Shown: positions 7,097-15,526, counted from the first letter of the stretch. The stretch is 50,526 nt of DNA from an uncultured Holophagaceae bacterium (GCA_903840385.1 CAIMFT010000065.1:1-50526); one strand, 5' to 3'. Program-made: numbers and translations. The notes: generated by a model not told the origin, from the sequence alone.

Positions 7097-8590
7097 CTAC
7101 AAGCGGTTGAACCGGCCCCAGTGCTTCCAGGCATCCGGCTGGCCTTCGCCGGAGGTGGTGGGCTGGGCGGCCCGGCGCTGCTCGTTCTCGAGCTCATGGA
7201 GGAGGGCTGCCGCAACCGCGAACTTCAGGTCGGGACCCTGCTCCGTCTTCTTCCAGAAAGGCTTATCCAGCATGCCCGTGTGGAGGGCGCCCTCACGGAA
7301 GGGGGGGTGCTCCATCAGGGCCTCATGGAAGGCGATGTTGTGGCGGATGCCACCGATACGGTACTCACCCAAGGCGGCGCGCATGCGCTCGATGGCCTCG
7401 ATGCGGGTGGGTCCCCAGGTGCTCAGCTTGCTGATCATGGGGTCGTAGAACATGGGCACATCCGCGCCCTCGTAGACTCCGCCGTCGTCGCGCACGTTGC
7501 GGCCGCTGGGGGTGCGGAGAAAGGTGATCTTGCCGGGGCTGGGCATGAAGTTCTGGTCCGGGTCCTCGGCGTAGACGCGGCACTCGATGGCCCAGCCGTT
7601 GAGGGGGATCTCTTCCTGGGTCATGGGCAGCTTCTCGCCCCGGGCCACCAGGATCTGCCACTTCACCAGATCCAGGCCGGTGATCCACTCGGTCACCGGG
7701 TGCTCCACCTGCAGGCGGGTGTTCAGCTCCAGGAAGTAGAAGTTGCGGTGGATGTCCGCCAGGAACTCCACGGTGCCAGCTCCCACGTAGTTCACGGCCT
7801 TGGCCACCTTGAGGGCGGCTTCGCCCATGGCCTTGCGCATCTCCGGGGTCACATGGGGGCTGGGGGCCTCCTCGATGACCTTCTGGTGGCGCCGCTGCAC
7901 GGAGCACTCCCGCTCGTGCAGGTAGACGTGGTTGCCGTGGTTGTCCCCGAAGATCTGGATCTCGATGTGGCGGGGCTGGACGATGGCCTTCTCGACGTAG
8001 ACGCTGTCATCGCCAAAGGAGGACAGGGCCTCGCCCCGGGCCCGGGCCAGGGCTGACGTGAACTCCTCCGGGTTGTGCACCAGGCGCATGCCCTTGCCGC
8101 CGCCGCCCATGGCGGCCTTGAGCATCACGGGGAAGCCGATCTTCAGTGAGGCTTCGAGGAGGGCCTCCTCGGCCATGGTCTCCTGGATGCCAGGCACCAC
8201 GGGACAGCCGGCTGCGATGGCCACCACCCGGGCGGCCGTCTTGGAGCCCATGCTCTCGATGGACTCGGGCTGAGGGCCGATGAAGGTGATGCCCGCGGCG
8301 GCGAAGGCACGGGCGGCCCCGGCGTTCTCCGAGAGGAAGCCGTAGCCCGGGTGGACGGCGTCCGCCCCGCTGCGGCGGCAGACGTCGATGATCTTCTCAA
8401 TGACCAGGTAGCTTTCCCGCGCCACGGCAGGCCCGATGCAGTAGGCTTCGTCGGCCATGCGGACATGCAGGGCCCCGCGATCCACCTCGGAAAACACCGC
8501 CACGGTGGGTATTCCCATCTCCCGGCAGGTGCGGATGACCCGGCAGGCGATCTCTCCGCGATTGGCGATCAGAACTTTGGTGACAGGCAT
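7097..8590 (-). CDS. Biotin carboxylase (acyl-CoA carboxylase alpha chain, N-terminal part)
   Basis: This enzyme carboxylates biotin using ATP and bicarbonate. The 497-aa product begins MPVTKVLIANRGEIACRVIRT, the canonical N-terminus; the ~140 residues upstream in the open frame are unrelated. The ATP-grasp glycine-rich loop is KAAMGGGGKGMR, the active-site segment is ECSVQRRHQKVIEEAPSP, and FLELNTRLQVEHPVTE carries the conserved Glu/Asn/Arg residues. It exceeds AccC by about 50 residues: a tail with HELENEQRR and WKHWGRFNRL resembles the region after the carboxylase domain in propionyl-CoA carboxylase alpha chains. This supports an acyl-CoA carboxylase rather than the housekeeping AccC. It is co-transcribed with the downstream carrier gene. 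Confidence 0.92.
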   Translation of the reverse strand: MPVTKVLIANRGEIACRVIRTCREMGIPTVAVFSEVDRGALHVRMADEAYCIGPAVARESYLVIEKIIDVCRRSGADAVHPGYGFLSENAGAARAFAAAGITFIGPQPESIESMGSKTAARVVAIAAGCPVVPGIQETMAEEALLEASLKIGFPVMLKAAMGGGGKGMRLVHNPEEFTSALARARGEALSSFGDDSVYVEKAIVQPRHIEIQIFGDNHGNHVYLHERECSVQRRHQKVIEEAPSPHVTPEMRKAMGEAALKVAKAVNYVGAGTVEFLADIHRNFYFLELNTRLQVEHPVTEWITGLDLVKWQILVARGEKLPMTQEEIPLNGWAIECRVYAEDPDQNFMPSPGKITFLRTPSGRNVRDDGGVYEGADVPMFYDPMISKLSTWGPTRIEAIERMRAALGEYRIGGIRHNIAFHEALMEHPPFREGALHTGMLDKPFWKKTEQGPDLKFAVAAALLHELENEQRRAAQPTTSGEGQPDAWKHWGRFNRL

Positions 8591-8624
8591 AGGGAAACCT
8601 CGGATTCGGGCATGATGGGATGCG

Positions 8625-9068
8625 ATGCGTCCCTCCAGACTAGCAAACCACCTCCTTGTCTTCACTATCTCGTTCGGGGTACTCCACTGCGGCCGCAAGG
8701 GTGACCCGGTGCCGAGGCCCCGGGCCGCCGCCCGCCCCATGGAGGTCCGCATGGAGGGGCTGCGCCAGGTTCGCCTGACCCTGCCCACCGCCGACATGGC
8801 GGGCAATCCCTTGGCCGGGGTCGAGCTGGTGCGGGTGCTGCACCTGCCCCTGGGCCTCACGCGGCCCACCCCGGAGGAGGTCTTCAGCCGAGGCGAAGTG
8901 GTGCTGGAGCGTCGGCGGCCAGACCTGCCGGGCCCGGGCGATACCCTGCTCATGGACCTGAAGTCCGTCCAGCGTCCCCAGGGCTGGATCGTTCTGGTGG
9001 CCGTGCGGCTGGGCAATGTCCCAGGCAGCCCCAGCGAGGTCCTGGCCTGGATGGACCCGGGCCTGTAG
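8625..9068 (+). CDS. Small lipoprotein with CGRKGDP motif
   Basis: This 147-aa predicted lipoprotein has a hydrophobic leader ending in VLHC, with Cys at about residue 22 as the lipidation site. The sequence right after it, GRKGDPVPR, resembles the CGxKGP/CGxKGD start seen in small envelope lipoproteins of many Gram-negative bacteria (LptM-like or fibronectin-like). The rest (VRLTLPTADMAGNPLAGVELVRV) could be one beta-sandwich domain. It is divergent from the biotin carboxylase gene with a gap of only 34 bases and converges on coaBC. The function is unknown. The protein is a candidate LspA substrate. Confidence 0.72.
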   Translation: MRPSRLANHLLVFTISFGVLHCGRKGDPVPRPRAAARPMEVRMEGLRQVRLTLPTADMAGNPLAGVELVRVLHLPLGLTRPTPEEVFSRGEVVLERRRPDLPGPGDTLLMDLKSVQRPQGWIVLVAVRLGNVPGSPSEVLAWMDPGL

Positions 9069-9074
9069 GGCGCC

Positions 9075-10277
9075 TCAGGCCTGGCGCGTCGCCAGCTGCT
9101 GGGCCCACCACTGGGCCACGGCCCGGGCGAGGTGGTCCTTGGGTAGCGGGCCTAGGGGTGCCTGAGGACCTGCCGCAGTCAGCGGGGTAAGGGTGTTGGC
9201 CTGGGCTCCGAAGGCCCGGCCCGCCTGGATGTCGTTCACCAGGATGGCGTCCAGCCCCTTGCTGCGAAGCTTCCCGGCAGCGTGCTCCAGGTGGCGCTCG
9301 CTCTCGGCGGCAAAGCCGATGGTCCACTGGCCAGGGCGACGAGCGGCGGCCAGGGTGGCCAGGATGTCCGGCGTGCGCACCAGCACCAGCTGCTCAGGGC
9401 CAGCGGTCTTCTTCGCCTTGTCGGGCAAGGTGGCCTCGGGGCGCTGATCGGCGACGGCGGCGGCGGCCACCAGGCCATCGGCCTGCCCCCACTGGGCCTG
9501 GCAGGCGTCAAGCATCTCCTGGGCACTGCGCACCCGCAGGGCCTCCACGCCCCAGGGTGCTGACAGGTCGCCGCCGAGGACCAAAGTGACGGCAGCCCCT
9601 GCATCCCGGAAGGCCCGGGCCAGCTCGATGCCCATGGCCCCGGTGCTGCGGTTGGTGAGGGTGCGGACCGGATCGAGGTCTTCCCGGGTGGGGCCGGCGG
9701 TGATCAGGACCCGCTGCCCGGTCAGGCCCGGGAGGCGGGGGCTGCCGTGGGCCTGGATCGCGTCCGCAATGACGGCGAAGTCGGCCAGCTTCCCGGCCCC
9801 TTCCTCACCACAGGCCAGCAGGCCCGCACCGGGCTCCACCACGCCGTGCCCGAAGCTGCGGAGGCGGGCCAGGTTGGCCTGGACGGCGGGGTGCTCCCAC
9901 ATGCCGGTGTTCATGGCGGGGGCCCATAGGATGGGGGCCCGGGTCGCCAGCAGGACGGTGCTCAGCAGGTCCGGGGCCAGGCCGTTGGCGGCCTTCCCCA
10001 GCATGTCTGCGGTGGCGGGGGCCACCACCACCAGGTCCGCCCAGCGGGCCAGCTCGATGTGCTCCACCACAGGCTGGGCGCGCCACTCTCCCAGGTCCGG
10101 GTTGGCGCCACAGCAGGGCTCCCCGGTCAGGCTGCTGAGGGTGAGGGGGGTGATGAACCGGGCCCCCGCCTCCGTCAGGATGCAGCGCACCTTGTGCCCC
10201 TGGTGGACCAGGAGGCGCGCCAGATCGGCGGATTTGTAGGCGGCCACGCCGCCGGTGATGCCGAGGAGGATCTGCAT
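9075..10277 (-). CDS. coaBC: Bifunctional phosphopantothenoylcysteine decarboxylase / phosphopantothenate--cysteine ligase
   Basis: CoaBC makes 4'-phosphopantetheine in two steps of coenzyme A synthesis: CTP-dependent ligation of cysteine (CoaB, C-terminal half), then FMN-dependent decarboxylation (CoaC, N-terminal half). The 400-aa length is typical. The N-terminus has GITGGVAAYKSADLARLL, the active-site His in VEHIELARWAD, PAMNTGMW, and the substrate-binding Cys in LLACGEEGAGKLA. The CoaB half begins near VLITAGPTREDLDPVR with TNRSTGAMG. ATG 10277 starts right at MQILLGITGG; the upstream in-frame start adds unrelated residues. It is divergent from rpoZ, whereas in many bacteria the two genes lie side by side in the same direction. 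Confidence 0.95.
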   Translation of the reverse strand: MQILLGITGGVAAYKSADLARLLVHQGHKVRCILTEAGARFITPLTLSSLTGEPCCGANPDLGEWRAQPVVEHIELARWADLVVVAPATADMLGKAANGLAPDLLSTVLLATRAPILWAPAMNTGMWEHPAVQANLARLRSFGHGVVEPGAGLLACGEEGAGKLADFAVIADAIQAHGSPRLPGLTGQRVLITAGPTREDLDPVRTLTNRSTGAMGIELARAFRDAGAAVTLVLGGDLSAPWGVEALRVRSAQEMLDACQAQWGQADGLVAAAAVADQRPEATLPDKAKKTAGPEQLVLVRTPDILATLAAARRPGQWTIGFAAESERHLEHAAGKLRSKGLDAILVNDIQAGRAFGAQANTLTPLTAAGPQAPLGPLPKDHLARAVAQWWAQQLATRQA

Positions 10278-10313
10278 CCGGGGACTCCAGGCCCTCATCC
10301 TACCTCAGAGGCA

Positions 10314-10342
10314 TTGTTCCTTAACGCATTCGGTGTTACGCT
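10314..10342 (+). promoter_or_regulatory. Candidate sigma-70-type promoter of rpoZ
   Basis: TTGTTC (10314-10319) and TACGCT (10337-10342) are separated by 17 bases, and the -10 element lies 20 bases before the rpoZ ATG. The -10 match is only moderate. The assignment rests on spacing and position in the gap between the divergent coaBC and rpoZ genes. Confidence 0.35.
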
Positions 10343-10361
10343 TGGCGATTCGGAGCGACCC

Positions 10362-10646
10362 ATGACCCAGCGCACCATCGTCCGTGTCCCTGATGAGATT
10401 GCCAACAAGTACCGCTTCGTTGTCGTGGCCGGCAAGCGCTGCGAGCAGCTGCAGCGTGGCGCCTTCCCCAAGGTCGAGGTGGTGGTCCCCGTGAACAAGC
10501 ACGGCCTAGCCCAGGACGCGCCCAAGCTGGCCTCCTTCTGGGGCCAGGTGGCCATGGCCGAGGTCGAAGAGAACCGCATCGCCTTCGAGGAGGCGGAGAT
10601 CGCCCCCCTCGAAGAGACCATCGTGGTGCCGATCTCCGGCGAGTAG
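10362..10646 (+). CDS. rpoZ: DNA-directed RNA polymerase omega subunit
   Basis: Omega helps fold and assemble the beta-prime subunit of RNA polymerase. The 94-aa protein has the expected size. NKYRFVVVAGKRCEQLQRGA corresponds to the conserved N-terminal block of omega (RF, then A-KRA-QL-G), followed by an acidic C-terminus (EVEENRIAFEEAEIAPLEE). The ATG at 10362 is chosen because upstream in-frame codons are antisense to coaBC. The neighbouring coaBC supports the call, since these genes are neighbours in many phyla. A strong terminator follows. Divergence from proteobacterial omega leaves a small chance of another short protein. Confidence 0.85.
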   Translation: MTQRTIVRVPDEIANKYRFVVVAGKRCEQLQRGAFPKVEVVVPVNKHGLAQDAPKLASFWGQVAMAEVEENRIAFEEAEIAPLEETIVVPISGE

Positions 10647-10669
10647 TCCCCGCCCGCAGTTCCTGCAAC

Positions 10670-10708
10670 ACGCAGAAAGCCCCGGATAACCTCCGGGGCT
10701 TTCTGCGT
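10670..10708 (+). terminator. Strong intrinsic terminator after rpoZ
   Basis: A perfect 16-bp stem (10670-10685 and 10693-10708) with a 7-nt loop follows the rpoZ stop by 23 bases. The stem holds the AAAGCCCCGG / CCGGGGCTTT core typical of intrinsic terminators, with the T-run inside the right arm. Confidence 0.9.
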
Positions 10709-10758
10709 CTGAAAAAGGACCAGGGTTATTGCTTGCGCGAATTTGGGCTGAGAACCCC

Positions 10759-10787
10759 TTGCCCTGGAGTCCTCTTAGCCCCATTAT
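10759..10787 (+). promoter_or_regulatory. Sigma-70-type promoter of the tetR-ybhGFSR-like operon
   Basis: TTGCCC (10759-10764) and CATTAT (10782-10787) are separated by exactly 17 bases. The -10 element lies 25 bases before the TetR ATG, and the expected transcription start falls inside the adjacent palindrome. Confidence 0.55.
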
Positions 10788-10802
10788 TCAACACCTGTTG
10801 AA
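10787..10802. promoter_or_regulatory. Palindromic operator candidate for the adjacent TetR regulator
   Basis: TTCAACA-CC-TGTTGAA is a perfect inverted repeat with 7-nt arms. It begins at the last base of the proposed -10 box and ends 10 bases before the regulator's ATG. A repressor bound there would block polymerase. Autoregulation of the TetR gene and the efflux operon is inferred. Confidence 0.6.
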
Positions 10803-10812
10803 ATAGGAGCCC

Positions 10813-11496
10813 ATGCCCTTTCATCCTGTCCCCCGGCCGCGCGGGCCCAAGCCGTCCCGCATCGCTGCTTCGCAGCTACTGGATGCCGCCCAGGCGGTCT
10901 TTGCCCAGGAGGGTCTCCAGGCGGCCAGCCTGCGTGCCATTGCCCGCAAGGCAGGCTGCGATGCCGCCCTGATCTACTACCACTTCGCCAGCAAGGAAGC
11001 CCTCTTTCAGGCCGTGCTGGCGCGCCGGTTCCCGGCGGTGCTGGCCGACATGCACCAGTTGGCCGACCCCTCCGACACCCGCCCTACCGCCCTGCGCCTG
11101 TGGGATGTGCTGCTGATCTACCACCGGCACCTGAGGGACGACCCTGGCATCCGCGCCCTCATCCGGGGCGAGATCGTCCGGGGAGCCGAGGGGCTCAGCC
11201 CGCTGCTGGCGGACCAGATCCGTCCCCTCACCGCCAGCATCAGCGCGGTCTTCGCGCAGGGCATCGCCCGCGGCGAGGTGCGCCCGGAGGTCCAGCCCAT
11301 GCTGGCCACCTTCTTCCTGGCCAAGATGCAGCTGGAGATCCTGGATGTCCTCCCCTCGGTGCTCCCTGTCCTGATGGAACTGCCCCCGGAGGAAGCCGTG
11401 CTGACCGGCATGCGCGCCTGGCTGGACATCTTCTGGCGGGGCGTGGCCCTGGACCCGGGCCACCCCCTGCCGCCCCTGCCCGCCCCCATCGACTGA
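10813..11496 (+). CDS. TetR/AcrR-family transcriptional regulator
   Basis: This 227-aa DNA-binding repressor probably controls the transport operon it heads. The N-terminal helix-turn-helix spans about residues 20-65, with ASLRAIARKAGCDAALIYYHFASKEALF as the recognition region. The C-terminal part is helical and resembles the YbiH/CecR ligand-binding type (DPGIRALIRGEIVRGAEGL). The ATG at 10813 follows AGGAG. The membrane fusion gene starts 10 bases after its stop. Gene order matches E. coli cecR-ybhG-ybhF-ybhS-ybhR. The inducer is unknown; hydrophobic drugs or antibiotics would fit the family. Confidence 0.9.
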   Translation: MPFHPVPRPRGPKPSRIAASQLLDAAQAVFAQEGLQAASLRAIARKAGCDAALIYYHFASKEALFQAVLARRFPAVLADMHQLADPSDTRPTALRLWDVLLIYHRHLRDDPGIRALIRGEIVRGAEGLSPLLADQIRPLTASISAVFAQGIARGEVRPEVQPMLATFFLAKMQLEILDVLPSVLPVLMELPPEEAVLTGMRAWLDIFWRGVALDPGHPLPPLPAPID

Positions 11497-11505
11497 AAGG
11501 ACCCC

Positions 11506-12486
11506 ATGCGCCGTCCCAGCCCCCTGCCCCTGACTGCCCTCACTGCCACCCTCCTGCTGGCCACCGCCTGCCGGAGCCGGGTGGAGCCCAGCCTTCGCCT
11601 CTCAGGCAACATCGAGGTGATCTCTGTGGGCGCCAGCTTCCGGGTGGCGGGCAAGGTCCTGGAGCGGCCGGTGGATGAGGGTCAGGTGGTCCAGGTCGGC
11701 CAGCTGCTGGCCCGCCTGGATGCCCGGGACCTGGAGCAGCAGGTGGCCATGCGCCGGGCCGATGCAGGAACGGCTCGGGCCGCCCTGGACGCCGTTCTGG
11801 CGGGCTCGCGCCCCGAGGAGATCGAGGCCTCCAAGGCCGCCCTGGAGCAGGCCAGCGCCGACCTCCGCCGCCTAGAGCCCGACGAGGCCCGCAGCCGGGA
11901 CCTCTACCAGAAGGGCATCCTCTCGGTCCGCGACTTCGAGGCCGCTCGCGCCGCCTTCGAAGCGGCCCGGGGCAAGGTCCGGCAGGCGGAGCAGCAGTAC
12001 GCCCTCGTGAGGAAGGGGCCCCGCAAGGAGGACATCGAGCAGGTCCGCGCCCGGTTTGAAGGGGCGCAGCAGGCCCTGGCCCTGGCCGAGACTCAGCTGG
12101 GCTATGCCACCCTCACCGCCCCGGTGGCGGGCGTCATCCTGTCGAAGAATGTGGAGGCCATGGAGTACGTGGCGCCAGGCACTGCGGTGGTCACCCTCGC
12201 CAACCTGGGCCAGGTCTGGCTCCGGGCCTATGTGGAGGAGGCCGACCTGGGCCGGGTCAAGGTGGGCCAGCAGGCCTTCATCACCTCAGATTCCTATCCG
12301 GGCAAGCGCTACGAGGGGCGGGTCTCCTTCATCGCCGCCGAGGCCGAGTTCACCCCCAAGACCGTGCAGACCCGCAAGGAACGCTCCAAGCTCGTCTACC
12401 GCATCAAGGTCGACCTCCCCAACCCGGCCATGGAGCTCAAGCCAGGTATGCCCGTGGACGCCGAGATCACCCTGGCGGCGCGCTGA
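11506..12486 (+). CDS. HlyD/YbhG-type periplasmic membrane-fusion lipoprotein
   Basis: This adaptor connects an inner-membrane ABC exporter to the outer membrane. The 326-aa protein starts with a hydrophobic leader ending at Cys22 (LLLATAC), probably a lipoprotein signal. A split lipoyl domain flanks a long coiled-coil hairpin: RVAGKVLERPVDEGQVVQVGQ at the front, an Ala/Glu/Arg-rich helical region (about 80-195), then TLTAPVAGVILSKNVE. The beta-barrel region and PGMPVDAEITL close the protein. The ATG follows AAAGGA. Its stop overlaps the next ATG within CTGATG. It is most like YbhG among the E. coli proteins. Confidence 0.88.
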   Translation: MRRPSPLPLTALTATLLLATACRSRVEPSLRLSGNIEVISVGASFRVAGKVLERPVDEGQVVQVGQLLARLDARDLEQQVAMRRADAGTARAALDAVLAGSRPEEIEASKAALEQASADLRRLEPDEARSRDLYQKGILSVRDFEAARAAFEAARGKVRQAEQQYALVRKGPRKEDIEQVRARFEGAQQALALAETQLGYATLTAPVAGVILSKNVEAMEYVAPGTAVVTLANLGQVWLRAYVEEADLGRVKVGQQAFITSDSYPGKRYEGRVSFIAAEAEFTPKTVQTRKERSKLVYRIKVDLPNPAMELKPGMPVDAEITLAAR

Positions 12487-13406
12487 TGCAGACTGTCCGG
12501 GCCCAGGCGCTGAGCCGCCGCTTCGGGGCCGTGGTCGCCCTGGATGGGCTCAGCCTGGCCGTGGAGGAGGGCGAGATCTTTGGCCTGGTGGGCCCGGACG
12601 GAGCCGGCAAAACCACGACCATGCGCCTGCTCACGGGCATCCTGGCGCCCAGCTCTGGCGAGGCCTGGGTGGACGGCCTCTCCGTCCAGGTGGACCCCGA
12701 AGCCATCAAGGACCGCATCGGCTACATGGCCCAGCGCTTCGGCCTCTACCCGGACCTCACGGTGCTGGAGAACCTCGCCTTCTACGCAGACCTCTACGAG
12801 GTGCCCAAGGCCGGCCGAGCGGCGAAGGTGGAGCGCCTCCTGGCCTTCAGCAACCTCACCCCCTTCCAGCGCCGCCAGGCCGGCAACCTCTCGGGCGGCA
12901 TGAAACAGAAGCTGGGCCTGGCCTGCGCCCTCATCCACACGCCGCGGGTGCTGTTCCTGGACGAGCCCACCAATGGCGTCGACCCGGTCTCCCGGCGGGA
13001 CTTCTGGCGCATCCTCTACCAGCTGCAGCGGGAGGGCGTGACCATCTTCGTCTCCACCGCCTACCTGGACGAGGCGGAGCGCTGCAACCGCATCGGCCTC
13101 CTGCACCAGGGGCGCCTCCTGGCCTGCGACACCGTGGACGGCGTGAAGGGCCTCCTCCAGGGCACGCTGCTGGAGCTGCACTGCGATGGCCCCTGGCATG
13201 TTGCCAGCCGCCTCCGGGAGGCGGGCCTGGGCTCCGTGGCCCTCTTCGGGGACCGCCTGCACATCCTGGTGGAGGAAGGCGCAGCCGGAAAGCAGCGGGT
13301 GGAGGGCCTCCTCCGCAGCCAGGGCATCCCCTGGCACGGCCTGCGCACCATCGAGCCCACCCTCGAGGATGTCTTCACGGCCGCCATCCCCGGCGGTGCC
13401 GCATGA
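12486..13406 (+). CDS. ABC transporter ATPase (first half of a YbhF-like pair)
   Basis: This 306-aa nucleotide-binding subunit powers the exporter. Walker A is GPDGAGKTTTMRLL (about residues 36-49), the signature is NLSGGMKQKLGLACAL, Walker B is VLFLDEPTNGVDP, and the H-loop position carries a Ser-Thr-Ala context (IFVSTAYLDEAERC) instead of the usual His. A C-terminal domain follows (residues 225-306). In E. coli YbhF two such ATPases are fused in one chain; here they are separate genes, joined by an ATGA overlap at 13403. The missing H-loop His suggests an asymmetric pair in which this subunit has weak catalytic activity. That is inference. Confidence 0.92.
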   Translation: MQTVRAQALSRRFGAVVALDGLSLAVEEGEIFGLVGPDGAGKTTTMRLLTGILAPSSGEAWVDGLSVQVDPEAIKDRIGYMAQRFGLYPDLTVLENLAFYADLYEVPKAGRAAKVERLLAFSNLTPFQRRQAGNLSGGMKQKLGLACALIHTPRVLFLDEPTNGVDPVSRRDFWRILYQLQREGVTIFVSTAYLDEAERCNRIGLLHQGRLLACDTVDGVKGLLQGTLLELHCDGPWHVASRLREAGLGSVALFGDRLHILVEEGAAGKQRVEGLLRSQGIPWHGLRTIEPTLEDVFTAAIPGGAA

Positions 13407-14365
13407 CGGAGTTCGCGGTCACCCTGCGCGACCTGGAGCGGCGCTTCGGCGACTTCGTGGCCGTCAGCCGCATCAGCCTGGATGTGCGCCAGGGGGAGAT
13501 CTTCGGCTTCCTGGGACCCAATGGCGCCGGCAAGTCCACCACCATCCGCATGCTCTGCGGGCTCCTGGAGCCCACAGGGGGCACCGGCACCGTGGCGGGC
13601 TTCGACATCCGGACGGAGCGGGAGCAGATCAAGCGGACCATCGGCTACATGAGCCAGAAGTTCAGCCTCTACGACGACCTCACGGTGGAGGAGAACATCG
13701 ACTTCTACAGCGGCATCTACGGCCTTCCCAAGGCGAGAAAGGCCGAGCGGAAGGCCTGGGTGCTGGCGATGGCCACCCTCCAGGAGCATCGCAAGGCCCG
13801 CACAGGCGAGCTGCCCGGGGGCTGGAAGCAGCGGCTCTCCCTGGGCTGTGCCCTGCTCCACGAGCCCAGGATCGTCTTCCTCGACGAGCCCACCTCAGGG
13901 GTGGATCCCCTGAGCCGCCGGGCCTTCTGGGACCTCATCCACCAGCTAGCCCACCAGGGCGTGACCGTCTTCGTCACCACCCACTACATGGAAGAGGCCG
14001 AGTACTGCGACCGCCTGGCCCTGATCTACCGGGGTGAGCTGGTGGCCCTGGGCACCCCCAGCGAGATGAAGGGTGACCTCATGGCGGACCAGGTGCTGGC
14101 CGTCGCCTGCGACCGGGCCCACGATGCCCTGGCCATGGCCGCTGCGGTCCCCGGCGTCCGGGATGCCGCTCTCTTCGGCCGGGACCTCCACCTCATGACG
14201 CCGGACGCCGAGGCCCTCGCTCCTGCCCTGCGGCTGGCGCTGGAGGGGGGCGGCTTCCGGGTCGACCGCCTGGAGCGCATCACGCCGTCCCTGGAAGACG
14301 TCTTCGTGTCCCTCATCGAGGCCCGGGACCGGGCCGACGGTGCCCAGCAGGCGTTCACCTCATGA
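13403..14365 (+). CDS. ABC transporter ATPase (second half of a YbhF-like pair)
   Basis: This is the 320-aa partner ATPase. Walker A is GPNGAGKSTTIRML, Walker B is IVFLDEPTSGVDP, and the switch His is present in FVTTHYMEEAEYC. The signature motif is LPGGWKQRLSLG, with Pro where Ser is usual, so this half has an altered signature while keeping the His. The altered motifs of the two subunits complement each other, as expected for a heterodimer with unequal sites. The ATG at 13403 lies in an ATGA overlap with the upstream gene, and the downstream permease starts by another ATGA overlap at 14362. The large reading frame upstream of 13403 is a shadow of the first ATPase gene. Confidence 0.92.
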   Translation: MTEFAVTLRDLERRFGDFVAVSRISLDVRQGEIFGFLGPNGAGKSTTIRMLCGLLEPTGGTGTVAGFDIRTEREQIKRTIGYMSQKFSLYDDLTVEENIDFYSGIYGLPKARKAERKAWVLAMATLQEHRKARTGELPGGWKQRLSLGCALLHEPRIVFLDEPTSGVDPLSRRAFWDLIHQLAHQGVTVFVTTHYMEEAEYCDRLALIYRGELVALGTPSEMKGDLMADQVLAVACDRAHDALAMAAAVPGVRDAALFGRDLHLMTPDAEALAPALRLALEGGGFRVDRLERITPSLEDVFVSLIEARDRADGAQQAFTS

Positions 14366-15513
14366 GCGGGCCAGGAGGCATCAATCCGCGCCGCCTGGCC
14401 GCCGTGGCCCGGAAGGAGTTCATCCACGTCCTGCGGGACCGGCGCGCCCTGGCCATCGCCATCCTGCTGCCCATGCTCATGCTGATGATCTTCGGCTATG
14501 CCCTCACCCTGGACCTGGACCGGGTGCCGCTGACCATCCTGGATCAGAGCCGCACGCCCCAGAGCCGGGAGCTGGTGGCGCGCTTCGAGGGGTCGCGCTA
14601 CTTCTCCGTGGTGCAGCGGGCCGCCAGTGAGCGCGAGGTGGAGGCCGCCCTCAGCCGGGGGCAGGCCATGCTGGGGCTGGTGGTCCCCCTGGACTTCGGG
14701 CGGCGCGTGGCCTCGGAGCGCAAGACCCAGGTGCAGGTGCTGGCGGATGGCAGCGATGCCAACACCACCACCCTGGCCCTGGCCTACGCCGAGACCATCG
14801 TGCGGAGCTACTCCCAGGAGGTCCTGGTGACGAGGGTCCGCCGCCTGACCGGCAAGGTCCCTGCCCTGCCCATGGAGCTGCGCCCCCGGGTGTGGTTCAA
14901 CGCGGACATGGAGTCGAAGATCTTCATCATCCCCGGCCTCATCGCCGTGATCATGATGCTCATCACCGCCCTGCTGACCTCGCTCACTGTGGCCCGGGAG
15001 TGGGAGACCGGCACCATGGAGCAGCTCATCTCCACCCCTGTCCGGGCCCCGGAGCTGATCCTGGGCAAGCTCGCCCCCTACTTTGTGATCGGCATGGTGG
15101 ACATGCTCCTGTCGGTGCTGGCGGGCCGCTACCTCTTCGATGTCCCGATCCGAGGCAGCCTGGTGCTGCTCTTTGGCGTCTCGGCGGTCTTCCTGGTGGG
15201 CGCCCTGGCCCTGGGCATCTTCATCAGCACCCTGGCCAAGAGTCAGCTCCTGGCCAGCCAGGCGGCCTTCGTGGCCACCTTCCTGCCGGCCTTCCTGCTC
15301 TCGGGCTTCATGTTCGACATCGGCAATATGCCCCGGCCCCTGCAGGTGATGACCAACATCATCCCCGCCCGCCACTTCGTCACCATCCTCCGGGGGCTCT
15401 ACCTCAAGGGCACAGGCCTTGCCCAGCTCTGGCCCCAGTGCCTGCTCCTGGTGGGCTTCGCGGCCCTCATGCTCCTGCTGGCCGTCCGCACCTTCAAGAA
15501 GCGCCTGGACTGA
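14362..15513 (+). CDS. ABC-2 type permease (YbhS-like)
   Basis: This 383-aa inner-membrane subunit has one N-terminal membrane helix (ALAIAILLPMLMLMIFGYALT, about 30-50), a long periplasmic domain to about residue 185 (TILDQSRTPQSRELV), and a block of five membrane helices. The signature WETGTMEQLISTPVRAPELILGKLAPY is the coupling region of the ABC-2 family. It starts by ATGA overlap with the ATPase gene and precedes a paralogous permease gene by 13 bases. It would form a heterodimer with that second permease. Confidence 0.93.
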   Translation: MSGPGGINPRRLAAVARKEFIHVLRDRRALAIAILLPMLMLMIFGYALTLDLDRVPLTILDQSRTPQSRELVARFEGSRYFSVVQRAASEREVEAALSRGQAMLGLVVPLDFGRRVASERKTQVQVLADGSDANTTTLALAYAETIVRSYSQEVLVTRVRRLTGKVPALPMELRPRVWFNADMESKIFIIPGLIAVIMMLITALLTSLTVAREWETGTMEQLISTPVRAPELILGKLAPYFVIGMVDMLLSVLAGRYLFDVPIRGSLVLLFGVSAVFLVGALALGIFISTLAKSQLLASQAAFVATFLPAFLLSGFMFDIGNMPRPLQVMTNIIPARHFVTILRGLYLKGTGLAQLWPQCLLLVGFAALMLLLAVRTFKKRLD

Positions 15514-15526
15514 GGGGGACCTGCCG

